From Verrucomicrobiota bacterium (GTDB taxonomy: Bacteria; Verrucomicrobiota; Verrucomicrobiia; Opitutales; Opitutaceae): a stretch of DNA of 64,000 nucleotides. Position 1 is the stretch's first letter; each line of letters opens with the position of its first letter. Shown here one piece after another: positions 1 through 8,995 of this stretch. The translations under genes and the position numbers were made by a program. Below the pieces are notes generated by a model. That model was given only the letters and a program-made list of their open reading frames with translations. It did not search any database and had not been told where the DNA came from. The DNA is taken from assembly GCA_023399155.1 (NCBI GenBank), contig JAEWQP010000006.1:323556-387555 (forward strand), given 5' to 3'.

Positions 1-194
1 GTCGCCGGATTTCGGTGACACCGCGGGCCCAGGCGGCTGATACGAACCGGTGTCGTCGGCGAGGGTGGGGCGACCTCCGGGCGCGTTTCGCTCTCGCACC
101 ACCAGCAACCCGCCCATGCCGTCGGCCAGTCGCCGCGGCAGCCGAGGCGGTCGGGTCGCACCGTTTGGTGCTGGGAATTCCAAGCCCGGCCCGC

Positions 195-1859
195 TCAGGG
201 CGTGACACGCTGCCACACGGCTCCCTGACGGATCTGCACCACGCGTTCCCACGATCCGGGCACGGAAGCGAAGGCGCGGGCCTCCTCATGATCGAGGAGA
301 ACCGCAAAGAGCGGCGTGCCCTGCCGGCTCAGACATGCGTCGAGCTTTGCGGTCCTTCCGGGATCGAGGTTTTCCAGGTGAATCACGCTCCGGTCGGTAT
401 AGTGGTAGAGCGCGCCCGAGGCCTGGCCAGCCAGGAGGACCGCGCCGGCAGGCAGGTTCGCCTCGGTCCATTGTGAAAGCAGCGGAAAGACCCGGTCGGC
501 AGGTTCGTGCCCATGCACCCCGAAGTGCCGTTGCCAAGCGACTTGCCAGGCCAGCGCCGCGACCAGAAACACGGCACCGGTCCCGAAGCTGAACCTGCGC
601 CATTGCGCGGGACTGGATACGGGCCTCGGACCGGAGACAGCCACGGTGGCCAGCGGTCGCTCCCAGTGCTGCAGGACCCGCGTCGCGGCGATCGCCAGGG
701 CGGGCAACGCCGGCACGACCAGTCGGAGCGTCCACCATGTCTCATGCGTGTGGTAGTAGGTGGCGTAGAAACCGAGAAAGACTCCCGCCCACGCGGCGAG
801 GAACACCCGGGTCCGCACATCGGAGCGCAGGAACGGCAGGCCGAGCGCGGCCACCACCAGCGGCGTGAGAAGGACGGGCAGCCAGATGGCATAGTGCGCG
901 ACGGTCGGGCCGAGATGGCAAAGGCTGAACAGTTCACCCGGCGGTCCGTATCCAGTTGCCAGGACCGATCCGTACAAGACTGCGTTGGCCCCGCCGAGGA
1001 TTAGGGCAAAAGGCGCGCCGCCGACGGTCACCAACGCGAGTGAGCGGACCAAGCCTGCAAGTGCGTGGCGACGCACTGGTGCCTTCCGATCGCGTCGTGG
1101 TGTTGGCGGATCCGTGAGCTCGTCGGGCGTATGATCCTCCGGGCGCGGCTTCAGGCCGGACCAGAGCGCGAGCATGACCGGGATCGCCGCGATGAGGTTT
1201 GCGGGGCGGATCAGCACGGCCATGCCCAGCGCGGCCCCGGCAAGGACGGGCCACCACGAGCGCCCCCCGCTTCGCAGCGCCGCGTGGACGGCCAGCAGTA
1301 CCCAGAAAGTGGATGTCGTCTCGCTCATCACCTGGAGGGCATAGCTGTAGACCAGGGGCGAGAGTGCCCACACCGTGAGCATGCCCGGGACCCAGGCGGG
1401 CTTGACGCCTGCGCGCCGTGCAACCGCGTGCAGGAGCACGGCACAGCCCAGCATGGCCGCGACATTGAGCGCACGAGGGCCGAGGTCCGGTCCGAATGCG
1501 GCGATGAACAAGGCGAGGTGGAGGGATTGGCCGATCGGGTAGGCCGGAACGAGCCGTTCTCCGGCCGGGTTCAGCCGGAATCCGAGCGGCAGGAACATCT
1601 CGGGCTCGAGACCTTCGAATCCGGAGGGTGGCGGTCGGATCGGCTCACTCAGCCGCCCCTCGAGCAGGAGCCGGGCGCCGTTGAGGTAGCCGGAGGCATC
1701 CGCTCCGGCGGCATGCGGCGTCGTGTACCACGCGATGCAGGCGAAATAGCCGGCGAAGAAGACGCCGATCACGCACCAGATCCAGCGCGGCGCCCGAGAT
1801 GCGGGCTGGCGCGACGTTGCAGACGCCGACATCGGGGACGATTGGCCGGTGACCGGCAT
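195..1859 (-). CDS. GT-C family membrane glycosyltransferase (ArnT/PMT-like)
   Basis: A 554-residue polytopic membrane protein of the GT-C fold, the family that moves sugars from polyprenyl-phosphate donors on the outer face of the inner membrane. After a first membrane segment (about residues 25-42) comes a first extracytoplasmic loop with the ADASGYL acidic motif that GT-C enzymes use near the catalytic site. It is followed by about ten hydrophobic helices and a short C-terminal soluble domain. The reading frame stays open upstream to 2663, but that part is antisense to the ogt gene and has shadow-like composition, so I start at the ATG at 1859; 1901 or 1832 are alternatives. Acceptor and donor are unknown. 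It is divergent from ogt. Confidence 0.75.
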   Translation of the reverse strand: MPVTGQSSPMSASATSRQPASRAPRWIWCVIGVFFAGYFACIAWYTTPHAAGADASGYLNGARLLLEGRLSEPIRPPPSGFEGLEPEMFLPLGFRLNPAGERLVPAYPIGQSLHLALFIAAFGPDLGPRALNVAAMLGCAVLLHAVARRAGVKPAWVPGMLTVWALSPLVYSYALQVMSETTSTFWVLLAVHAALRSGGRSWWPVLAGAALGMAVLIRPANLIAAIPVMLALWSGLKPRPEDHTPDELTDPPTPRRDRKAPVRRHALAGLVRSLALVTVGGAPFALILGGANAVLYGSVLATGYGPPGELFSLCHLGPTVAHYAIWLPVLLTPLVVAALGLPFLRSDVRTRVFLAAWAGVFLGFYATYYHTHETWWTLRLVVPALPALAIAATRVLQHWERPLATVAVSGPRPVSSPAQWRRFSFGTGAVFLVAALAWQVAWQRHFGVHGHEPADRVFPLLSQWTEANLPAGAVLLAGQASGALYHYTDRSVIHLENLDPGRTAKLDACLSRQGTPLFAVLLDHEEARAFASVPGSWERVVQIRQGAVWQRVTP

Positions 1860-2006
1860 GGCGCGTATGTGGGATTCGTCCAAATCCCGGTCAAGTTTCA
1901 TCCGGTCGCGACGCATTGTGCAGCGGAGCACCAGGTTCGCGGACTGCACGACGTGAGACGAGTCGCGGGCTTGAACGGGGGTGTCGCTGTTGCCTATCGT
2001 CCTGTG

Positions 2007-2528
2007 ATGCGGCACCGCGTGTTTTCCACCGCCTTCGGCCGTGCGGCGATCGTCTGGCATGGCGCCGCGATTGTGGGCTTTCGGCTGCCGGCGGAGGAGG
2101 CCTCTGCAATGGAGGCGGAACTGGCGCGGCGATACGGATCGGAGGCAGCGGACGAGATTCCCGCGCCGTTCGCGGATATCATCGAGCGTGCCAGGCGCCA
2201 TTTCGGTGGTGAGCCGCAGGATTTCTCCGATGCCCCGCTCGACTGGTTGCGCGTGAGCGAGTTCCAGCGCGAGGTGTATCGGTATACCTGCCTGGTGAAG
2301 CCTGGTCGCACCTGCGGCTACGGCGACATCGCACGCCAGATGGGATTGCCGCACGCGTCCGCGCGGGCGGTCGGCGCGGCCTTGGGATCCAACCCGTGGC
2401 CTCTGCTCGTGCCTTGTCATCGCGTCGTGTCGGCCGGCGGCAGGATGACCGGGTTTTCGGCGCCGGGCGGGATTCAAACGAAAGTGAGGCTGCTTGCACT
2501 GGAAGGTGCCGTACTGAACCTTGAGTGA
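2007..2528 (+). CDS. ogt: Methylated-DNA--[protein]-cysteine S-methyltransferase
   Basis: A 173-residue suicide repair protein. It takes the methyl group of O6-methylguanine (or O4-methylthymine) onto its own cysteine and is then spent. The family active-site motif PCHRV is present, with the acceptor Cys at residue 137. The helix-turn-helix DNA-binding stretch before it (RVSEFQREVYRYTCLVKPGR, then GYGDIA) is also present. Length matches the Ogt/MGMT family. I chose the ATG at 2007 because the N-terminal ribonuclease-like domain begins there. The gene is divergent from the membrane glycosyltransferase and has no obvious operon partner. Confidence 0.93.
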   Translation: MRHRVFSTAFGRAAIVWHGAAIVGFRLPAEEASAMEAELARRYGSEAADEIPAPFADIIERARRHFGGEPQDFSDAPLDWLRVSEFQREVYRYTCLVKPGRTCGYGDIARQMGLPHASARAVGAALGSNPWPLLVPCHRVVSAGGRMTGFSAPGGIQTKVRLLALEGAVLNLE

Positions 2529-2726
2529 ACCGTGGGTTGACTGGAACTGCATCTGCAGGGCTTGTCGGCGCGGCAAGAATCCGGTGCTCGGCATCCGTGC
2601 GAAGGGTCGTGCGGATCGCTGCGCGCAGCGCATCTCCGCCAGCGGCGGACTTATGCACGTCAATAGCGATGCTACGGAAATGCGGTCGCGTCGAGGGGCG
2701 CGTGGCCCGTCGGCGTTAAGTATGGC

Positions 2727-3032
2727 GTGCCCGACTCATCTGAAACCACCGCGGCGAGCTTCGCGGAGCTCACACGCAACAACCTCGCCGCGGTCGCGCA
2801 GGAGTTGAGCGAGCGGGCCTGCGCCATCCTCCGCCAGGACGCGGATTCACTCATGTTCCGTGCGACGCCGGGCTCACTGAGCCAGCGGTTGTTTCCCTGG
2901 ACGCGCAAGGTCTACCGGATTCACTGCGCGGGTGCTGTCGTGCACCTGTCGCCACGAGGTCAATACCATGATGTCGCCCGCGGTTCGCGCGACGTGGTCA
3001 TGCGCGAAATCCACCGGATACTGAATTCCTGA
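2727..3032 (+). CDS. Small hypothetical protein
   Basis: A 101-residue open frame with a GTG start, not recognised. The N-terminal half is predicted amphipathic helix (SFAELTRNNLAAVAQELSER). The C-terminal half is basic and beta-like, ending in a short helix, MREIHRIL. No signal peptide or membrane segment is visible. Its codon third positions are GC-rich like those of its neighbours, which favours it over the minus-strand shadow in the same place. It may be a genuine short cytoplasmic protein. Confidence 0.4.
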   Translation: MPDSSETTAASFAELTRNNLAAVAQELSERACAILRQDADSLMFRATPGSLSQRLFPWTRKVYRIHCAGAVVHLSPRGQYHDVARGSRDVVMREIHRILNS

Positions 3033-3433
3033 GTCCTGGGGGCTATCCAGAAACTGGATTCCGGTAAGACGAGGCCTCCCTCCTTCGTCAGAGCTTTGGC
3101 GCGCTGGATGGACGGGCTGCGGCTCGAAAAGAACGGGGTCAAGCGGACGCTTTGCTCAGTAGGCCCGATCGCGGCTCGGTTTCCGACGACGTTTCGTTCC
3201 GGATGCCGCTGGGATTCCGGTCAGCACGATCACGGAGTGCCGCTGCGTTGGCGCGGTCCGACCGAAGGCGAACGCGGGTCGTCGCGCTTTTGTGATGCGC
3301 CCAGCCGTCGGATCCACTCTTCTGGAAGCGTGGACTCGCGCCATCGCGATCCAGCAACGTGCCTCCTCATCATCCGGGCCCGGGCTGGCAGCGACGCACC
3401 GGCCGGGATTCGCTCCACCCATTTCTCTCCATC
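3033..3433. other. Intergenic gap before the esterase gene
   Basis: About 400 bases without a convincing gene. The only structure I see is a perfect short inverted repeat (ATCCAG, three bases, CTGGAT) at 3045-3059, just after the small hypothetical gene. The open frames here lie on both strands with no recognisable domain. Confidence 0.4.
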
Positions 3434-5380
3434 ATGACACGACGCATCATCGACGTTCTGCTTCTCGCATCTGCGCTTCTTTCCTCCGGTCAGCTGAGCG
3501 CAGCGGTCCGCCTCCCCAGCATCGTGAGTGATGGCATGGTGCTGCAGCGCGAGGTGGACCTCGTCGTCTGGGGCTGGGCCGATCCCGGCGAACGCGTGAC
3601 GGTCACATTTCGTGATCGGCAGTACGAGGCGGTGACCGGGGTGGATGGTCGGTGGCAGCTCGGGATGGAGCCGTTGCAGGCCGGCGGACCTGATCGCCTC
3701 GAGGTCGCGGGAGGTAATCGCATCGCGATCGAGGATGTCCTTGTCGGCGACGTATGGGTCTGCTCCGGCCAGTCCAACATGACCCACCAGTTTAATCGCT
3801 GGCAGGAACGCTATGCGCACGAGATCGCGGCCGCCGACGTCCCGGCGATCCGGCAGTTTTATGTGCCGACGAGCGCGGTGTTGACCGGGCCGCTCGACGA
3901 TGTGCCGGGCCTCTCGTGGAAGGCGGCCACCCCGGAAAATGTCCTGGATTTCACGGTCATCGGCTACTTCTTCGCCCGGAAGTTGTACGATCGCTTCCAG
4001 GTGCCGCAGGGCATCATCATGAGCTGCGTCGGTGGCACGCGCATCGAGGCGTGGACCAGCGAGCAGGGGCTCGCGGACTTCCCGGAAATGTTTGCGACGA
4101 TCGAGCGGAACAAGGACGCCGACTACGTCGAGCGGGTGAACGCTGAGGCCCGGGCGGATCGCGAGGCCGACGGCCCGCGGATCGAGGCCGACAAGGGCCT
4201 GACCGGTCCGGTCAAATGGTTCGATCCCGCCTATGAGCCGATGAACTGGAAGCCGGTCAACATCCCGGGCTACTGGGAGGACCAGGGCGTGCGCGACCTC
4301 GACGGCGTCGTCTGGTACCGGCGTGAGATCGAGGTGCCCAAGGCGATGACCGGGGTGGACGTGCGCGCCAACCTCGGGCGCATCCGCGACGCCGATGAGT
4401 TCTACGTGAACGGCACCCGCGTGGGCAACACGACCTACGAGTACCCGCAGCGTCGGTACACCATACCCGCCGGCGTGCTCCGGCCGGGGCGAAACCTGTT
4501 TGTCATCCGGGTGACCAATTCGGGCGGAAAGGGTGGTTTCATCCCGGACAAACCCTACCATCTCGCCGCGGCCGGCCTGACTCTCGACCTGAAGGGAACC
4601 TGGCACTACAAGGTGGGCGAGGCGTTTCCGCCCAGGCGCCGGTACCGGCAGGCGATCTCCGCACAGAGCCAGCCGGCCTCGCTCTATAACGGGATGATCG
4701 CCCCCTTCACCCGCTTTGGCGTCCGCGGCATCCTTTGGTACCAGGGCGAGAGCAATGCGGGCGAACCGGAAGCCTATCGGGCCCTTCTGCCCAATCTCAT
4801 CCAGGACTGGCGCAGCCGGTGGGGACGCGCCGACGCGGTCTTCCTGATCGCGCAGCTGCCGGGCTACATGGATGTCGATTATCTCCCGGCCGAGAGCAAC
4901 TGGGCGCTCATGCGTGAGGTGCAGTTGGATACGGCGTTGTCGGTCCCGCGGACGGGGATCGGAATCAACATCGATCTGGGCGAGTGGAACGACATCCATC
5001 CGGCGGACAAGAAGCCCGTGGGCGAACGGCTCGCCCTGCAGGCGATGAAGCTGGTTTACGGCGAGCACGCACTGGTCGCCTCCGGCCCGATCTACCGGTC
5101 GCACACGATCCGGGACGGCCGGATCATCCTTTCCTTCGACAGTGTCGGCAGCGGGTTGGTCTCCCGCGACGGTGAACCGCTCGCGCATTTCGCGATCGCC
5201 GGCGAAGACCGGAAGTTCACCTGGGCGAGCGCGGCCATCGAGAACGACACCGTGGTGGTCTGGAACGACCGTGTCCCCGAGCCGAAGTACGTGCGATATG
5301 CCTGGGCGGACAATCCCGATTTTGCCAATCTCGCCAACGCCGAGGGTCTGCCGGCGGCGCCCTTCCGCACCGACCGCTGA
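3434..5380 (+). CDS. Secreted sialate O-acetylesterase-type SGNH esterase
   Basis: A 648-residue exported protein of the sialate O-acetylesterase (SASA) family, which removes O-acetyl groups from sialic acids or, in plant-degrading bacteria, from acetylated hemicellulose side chains. A signal peptide covers about residues 1-23. The nucleophile motif GQSNM (Ser114), the oxyanion-side motif GGTRIEAW and WYQGESNA are all visible, as is the Asp-x-x-His pair in WNDIHPADK. A beta-sandwich insert (about residues 270-390) separates the halves of the catalytic domain, as in many Bacteroidetes and Verrucomicrobia homologues. The start at 3434 gives the signal peptide; the frame is open further upstream. 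In a window with three xylan-active hydrolases, xylan deacetylation is a plausible role. Confidence 0.88.
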   Translation: MTRRIIDVLLLASALLSSGQLSAAVRLPSIVSDGMVLQREVDLVVWGWADPGERVTVTFRDRQYEAVTGVDGRWQLGMEPLQAGGPDRLEVAGGNRIAIEDVLVGDVWVCSGQSNMTHQFNRWQERYAHEIAAADVPAIRQFYVPTSAVLTGPLDDVPGLSWKAATPENVLDFTVIGYFFARKLYDRFQVPQGIIMSCVGGTRIEAWTSEQGLADFPEMFATIERNKDADYVERVNAEARADREADGPRIEADKGLTGPVKWFDPAYEPMNWKPVNIPGYWEDQGVRDLDGVVWYRREIEVPKAMTGVDVRANLGRIRDADEFYVNGTRVGNTTYEYPQRRYTIPAGVLRPGRNLFVIRVTNSGGKGGFIPDKPYHLAAAGLTLDLKGTWHYKVGEAFPPRRRYRQAISAQSQPASLYNGMIAPFTRFGVRGILWYQGESNAGEPEAYRALLPNLIQDWRSRWGRADAVFLIAQLPGYMDVDYLPAESNWALMREVQLDTALSVPRTGIGINIDLGEWNDIHPADKKPVGERLALQAMKLVYGEHALVASGPIYRSHTIRDGRIILSFDSVGSGLVSRDGEPLAHFAIAGEDRKFTWASAAIENDTVVVWNDRVPEPKYVRYAWADNPDFANLANAEGLPAAPFRTDR

Positions 5381-5489
5381 TTCCCGCGCCGCGGCTGAAC
5401 TCCATCCAGACCGGCGTCTCAGGCGTTTCCCGGATGCGATTCAGGTCCCGACGGGCTAAGGTCCCGCGTGTGGGGACGATATCTCAGGC

Positions 5490-6344
5490 ATGCCCGGCCG
5501 TGCCCGCCTTGTACGTATTCGAGAGCTTGTGACAGTACGGCGCGGCCTGACCGTGTTCCTGCCCGCAACGATCGTGTTCTGGGTGGCCCAACTCTGGCTC
5601 GCGGGCTGGCCGTGCACCTTCTGGCAGGCGATCACGCTGCCTGCACAACGCTTGATGGCCGCGCCTTACGAGACGCTGGTCCAGCCCGACGAGCCTTCGG
5701 TGCGCGAGGCGGCGGAGCATCTGCGCCGGATCGAACCGGACGCGCAACGGCAGGCATTGCTTCTCCCGCGGGCGCTTTCCGGTCTGATCTGGTACCGTCG
5801 CGATCAGGAGACGCACGGACAGCTCGACGTGGCGGTCACTCCGGCGGAGATGCAGGCGCTCAAGGTGAGCCACGGCTGGCCGGCGATGCGCGGGGATTGC
5901 GACGACTACGCTGTCTATGGCGCCTCGATCGCCGCCGCCCTGGGGGTGCCCTACAGGTTCAACACGGCGGCGCGGCACGCGTGGGTGGAAGTGCGCGTCC
6001 AGGAGGAATGGCGCAGCGTTTTTGCCAACGGCCACCGTCATGCGGCGCCTGCGATCGACACCTGGGAACCAGCGGAAGGACACGCCCTCCTGGAACGCGA
6101 CCTGCGGAGAAATCCTGCCCGCGCGGCAAGCCTCCAATGGCTGTGCGACCAGCCCAGGGATCCGTCGGCGGGGAACGCGCGGCCCCGACGGTTCGGACTC
6201 GGGCAAGTCTACGGTATCGCCAGCATGGTGACACTCGTGGCGGGCTTCGTGCTGGACCGCCGCTACCTCGGCCGCGGACGTCGGCCGGCCCGGGCCGCCT
6301 CCTGGAGGCGGTGCGATGGGGCTGCAGCGGAGCCGACGGCATGA
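5490..6344 (+). CDS. Transglutaminase-like cysteine peptidase, membrane anchored
   Basis: A 284-residue protein with a papain-like transglutaminase core. It has a Cys in RGDCDDYA (Cys137), a His in ARHAWVEV (His163) and a downstream Asp in PAIDTWEP as a likely third member. One hydrophobic segment lies at about residues 20-38 and another near the C terminus (GIASMVTLVAGFVL), so the catalytic domain is probably held outside the cytoplasmic membrane. Such bacterial proteins act as peptidases or cross-linking enzymes; the substrate is unknown. It is convergent with the next gene. Confidence 0.65.
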   Translation: MPGRARLVRIRELVTVRRGLTVFLPATIVFWVAQLWLAGWPCTFWQAITLPAQRLMAAPYETLVQPDEPSVREAAEHLRRIEPDAQRQALLLPRALSGLIWYRRDQETHGQLDVAVTPAEMQALKVSHGWPAMRGDCDDYAVYGASIAAALGVPYRFNTAARHAWVEVRVQEEWRSVFANGHRHAAPAIDTWEPAEGHALLERDLRRNPARAASLQWLCDQPRDPSAGNARPRRFGLGQVYGIASMVTLVAGFVLDRRYLGRGRRPARAASWRRCDGAAAEPTA

Positions 6345-6387
6345 GCATCCGCAAGATGCGCCGGACGGGCCTGTGACTCCCGCATCG

Positions 6388-6409
6388 GTGCTTACCGAAA
6401 GGTGAGCAC
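6388..6409. terminator. GAAA-tetraloop hairpin at a convergent junction
   Basis: GTGCTTACC, GAAA, GGTGAGCAC forms a nine-pair stem (one G-U) closed by a GNRA tetraloop. It straddles the stop codon of the minus-strand gene and lies about 45 bases after the plus-strand gene. It has no U-tract, so it may be a bidirectional transcription stop or an mRNA 3' stabiliser. Confidence 0.4.
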
Positions 6410-7606
6410 GCCGTTCTGCTTCAGCCGCCAGGCGCGCCTGGCGCCGATCAGGTCCTGCAGACCCGCCTCCGTCCGTTGGCGCGCCAGTTCGATCGAAGCC
6501 TGGGTCGCGCTCCAGTCCACGGTATGCCCGGCCGCCTCCCGCATGGCCGCGGCGGCCCGCGTGCGCTCCGCCTGGTCATGGAATGCGCGGAGAGTTTCGT
6601 AGACGGGCTCGATCTCCCCGGCTCCGAGTTCCCAGGCCTCGGCAAACTGGGTGAGACGCTTGAACGTGGGGTCGTTCTGCCGCCGGGTGGCCTCGTAGGC
6701 TTCCGCGCCAAAGATGCGACGGAGCTCATCCTCCCGTGCGTCGTTCATGGCCATGAGTTCGGCTGTGACCGTCGCCGGGTCGCCGGACTCGTCCCGGAGT
6801 CGTCGCGCCATCGCCTCCTCGCGGGCGCGAAAGTCCTCGTCGATGCGCACCACCGCCTGGGCCTGGTCGGGCGTCGGCGCCAGGTCGCCATATCGCTGAT
6901 ACACGGCCTCCCTCGGATCGGCCGCCCCGCGCATCGCCTCGAGCCGCGCCTTGCCGAGCAACTGCTCCAGCTGGAGATCGAGGGCCTCCTGTGCGCGGGC
7001 GTGGAGTCTGGCCAGGTCGTCGGCGTCGGCGACGCCATCCTCCATCGCCATTTGGCGCGCGTTGTAGTCTTCGTTGAATTCCTTCTGCATCCGGTAGGCC
7101 GCCTCGGCCTCGTCGGGTGACAGGAATACGCCGCCGATGTTCAACACGCGGAGTGTCTGCTCCTTGTCCCAGGCCCGATAACCGTCCTCGCCCAAGGCCT
7201 CGCGCAACGCGCGCGTCTGGTCGGCCTCCCGCAGGCGCGCGAGTTCGATGTATTCACGCTCTGGAACGCTCCTGGGCGCGTGCCTTTTCTCCAGTTCGGC
7301 GAACCGCTGGTCCCATCGCCGGTGAAAGTCGGCGAGCAGCGCGTTCACGATCACTTCCCGCGGCAGGCCGAGCTGCTCGAGCTGGGCGATGGCGGCGGGC
7401 GTGGGCTTCGCTGCCCCGGGGGGCAACGACGGCGCACCAGCCGCAGGCTTCGCTGCGGAAAGACCGGTGGGCGTGCCGGCCTCCGGCGGAGGCAACGAGC
7501 TTGTCGCGGTCGGTGAGTGCGCGGGTCGTTCGCGCCAGAGAAGCACGCCAGCCAGGACGGCGAGCACCAGATTGGCGGCAACGGAGATGCGGAGGGCGGT
7601 GGACAT
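6392..7606 (-). CDS. Hypothetical helical protein with one N-terminal membrane anchor
   Basis: A 404-residue protein that I do not recognise as a named family. Residues about 7-24 form a single membrane segment. Then comes a Pro/Ala/Ser linker (about 28-75) and a long, charged, almost entirely helical region (about 80-400) rich in Glu, Arg and Ala, with coiled-coil character. The layout suggests an anchored periplasmic structural or scaffold protein. The region repeats a rough theme of a REALGEDGY-like stretch followed by a long helix, for example around residues 130-150 and again near 300. It is convergent with the transglutaminase-like gene. Confidence 0.65.
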   Translation of the reverse strand: MSTALRISVAANLVLAVLAGVLLWRERPAHSPTATSSLPPPEAGTPTGLSAAKPAAGAPSLPPGAAKPTPAAIAQLEQLGLPREVIVNALLADFHRRWDQRFAELEKRHAPRSVPEREYIELARLREADQTRALREALGEDGYRAWDKEQTLRVLNIGGVFLSPDEAEAAYRMQKEFNEDYNARQMAMEDGVADADDLARLHARAQEALDLQLEQLLGKARLEAMRGAADPREAVYQRYGDLAPTPDQAQAVVRIDEDFRAREEAMARRLRDESGDPATVTAELMAMNDAREDELRRIFGAEAYEATRRQNDPTFKRLTQFAEAWELGAGEIEPVYETLRAFHDQAERTRAAAAMREAAGHTVDWSATQASIELARQRTEAGLQDLIGARRAWRLKQNGVLTFR

Positions 7607-7927
7607 CGGGTGAATCGCTGCTGCTGCGACGCCGGGGAACGCGACGCAGAGTAATCTAAAACCTACGACGGATCATTCGGATTTCCTCACGTGCATCCGG
7701 TCACAGAGGACGATCATGACAGTGCGGTCTTTGCAGAATTAGGATCACGCCACCACCGATTTATCTACGACGTGATGAACCCAACCGGCCGAATCCTCGA
7801 CGACTCTCTGTGACCTCGGCGCTATCCTTCGTGACCTCCGTGTCCCACGTGCTCTTTGGGGGATAAGGGGACGCCCTTCCTCGCGGGCCCTTTCGCGCGG
7901 GCTTTGCCTCTCCGCGTGCATGGTACA
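7607..7927. other. Intergenic gap with low-complexity repeat-like text
   Basis: About 320 bases between two minus-strand genes. Around 7803-7852 it carries phrases of the type CTCTGTGACCTCGGC and CTTCGTGACCTCCGTG, the kind of sequence that recurs as a dispersed intergenic repeat in many bacterial genomes. I see no gene or clear promoter. Confidence 0.35.
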
Positions 7928-8800
7928 TCACCTCGAGGGCGCCGGCGTTGCATCGCGGCAGACACGAAACCCCTGGTCGTTGGCCCGGCTGTGGGGCTCG
8001 AACGCAGCGCGAAAGGATGGTTCGCCGCAGAAATCGGCACCCATCCAGCCGCCGCCTTTCCAGACGCGCGCGGGGCCGCTGAAGGCACCCTTCGGGTCGG
8101 CGCCGCCGGTCGCCAGATCGCCGATCCAGTCCCAGCACCATTCGCGCACATTACCCGACATATCGTGAAGGCCTAGCTCGTTGGGGGCCCGGGTTCCCAC
8201 GGGGCGGCTGCGATTTCGATTCTTCTCCACTGCCGGCCAGTTCCACGCGCCGGACAGGGGTTCGTCGCCGGAGTTTCGCCAGTACCAGGCCACGGCGTCG
8301 ACCTCGTCGCCACCGCTGTAAACGTGGCCCTGGCTGAGTTGGCCGCCGCTGGCTGCGTATTCCCATTCGGCTTCCGTCGGTAGTCGGTAGCCGGTGGCAC
8401 CGGGCCTGGGCGCGACAGTCCATTTCACGTCGTCATTGGGACTGACGTTCAACGGGTCCTTGTTGTTCTTGTTGATGATATAGTACGGCTCGAGGCCCTC
8501 CTGGAGACTTCGCTTGTTGCAGTACTCGACGCACTCGTACCAGCTGACCATCTCCACGGGAAGATCGTCGCCCTGAAAGGTGGAGGGATTGGTTCCCATC
8601 ACCTCGACCCATTCGCGCTGGCTGACTTCGAACCTGCCCAGGTAAAAACTGGATACAGTGACGTCCGTCCCATGGAAATGGGACCTGGCGTTCTTGAATG
8701 CTCCGCCTTCGACGAGGACAAGATTGTCCGCAGCCGGCGGACTGGCCCAGGCATGGGCGGGAACGAGGGCGAGGAGCAGGGCAATCGGGAGTTTGTTCAT
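7928..8800 (-). CDS. Secreted SUMF1/formylglycine-generating-enzyme-fold protein
   Basis: A 290-residue exported protein with a signal peptide (about residues 1-19) and one SUMF1 (C-type-lectin-like) domain over nearly the rest. Family landmarks are FEVSQREWVEVMG, LPTEAEWEYAASGG, GLHDMSGNVREWCWDW and the C-terminal GFRVCRD. The paired active-site cysteines of true formylglycine-generating enzymes are not evident: the region around KGGGWMGADFCGE has one. I therefore read it as a SUMF1-domain protein of unknown role, not a sulfatase activator. The ATG at 8800 is chosen because the signal peptide begins there; the open frame upstream is proline-rich shadow. It lies 195 bases downstream of the GH11 gene on the same strand. 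Confidence 0.85.
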   Translation of the reverse strand: MNKLPIALLLALVPAHAWASPPAADNLVLVEGGAFKNARSHFHGTDVTVSSFYLGRFEVSQREWVEVMGTNPSTFQGDDLPVEMVSWYECVEYCNKRSLQEGLEPYYIINKNNKDPLNVSPNDDVKWTVAPRPGATGYRLPTEAEWEYAASGGQLSQGHVYSGGDEVDAVAWYWRNSGDEPLSGAWNWPAVEKNRNRSRPVGTRAPNELGLHDMSGNVREWCWDWIGDLATGGADPKGAFSGPARVWKGGGWMGADFCGEPSFRAAFEPHSRANDQGFRVCRDATPAPSR

Positions 8801-8915
8801 GGGCGCGTCTTTCCTGCAGGGGCGATGCGATTCACAGCGGGCTGGAGTCGATGGGGCCGCACCCGTTTCGAAGGGGTGCGGCCGTGGGAGCTGCGGGCGG
8901 GTGGGCGCCCGGGTG

Positions 8916-8990
8916 CGCGTTGCGGCGGGGTCGCGCGACGACGGGGCCGGGGCAAGCTCCGGAGCCGCGCGAAAACCCCGCCGCACGCGA
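8916..8990 (-). terminator. Large imperfect hairpin after the GH11 xylanase gene
   Basis: Two perfect arms, GCGGCGGGG (8922-8930) and CCCCGCCGC (8976-8984), are backed up by inner CGCGCG arms (8932-8937 and 8966-8971) and further GC pairs inside. In the transcript of the minus-strand xylanase gene this folds into a long hairpin beginning a few bases after the stop codon. It is probably a terminator or 3' stabiliser, and it lacks a U-tract. Confidence 0.5.
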
Positions 8991-8995
8991 TCACC

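Noticed and set aside
7928..8800. Sulfatase-activating formylglycine-generating enzyme
   Set aside because: SUMF1 fold is clear, but the paired catalytic cysteines are not visible and no sulfatase gene is nearby.
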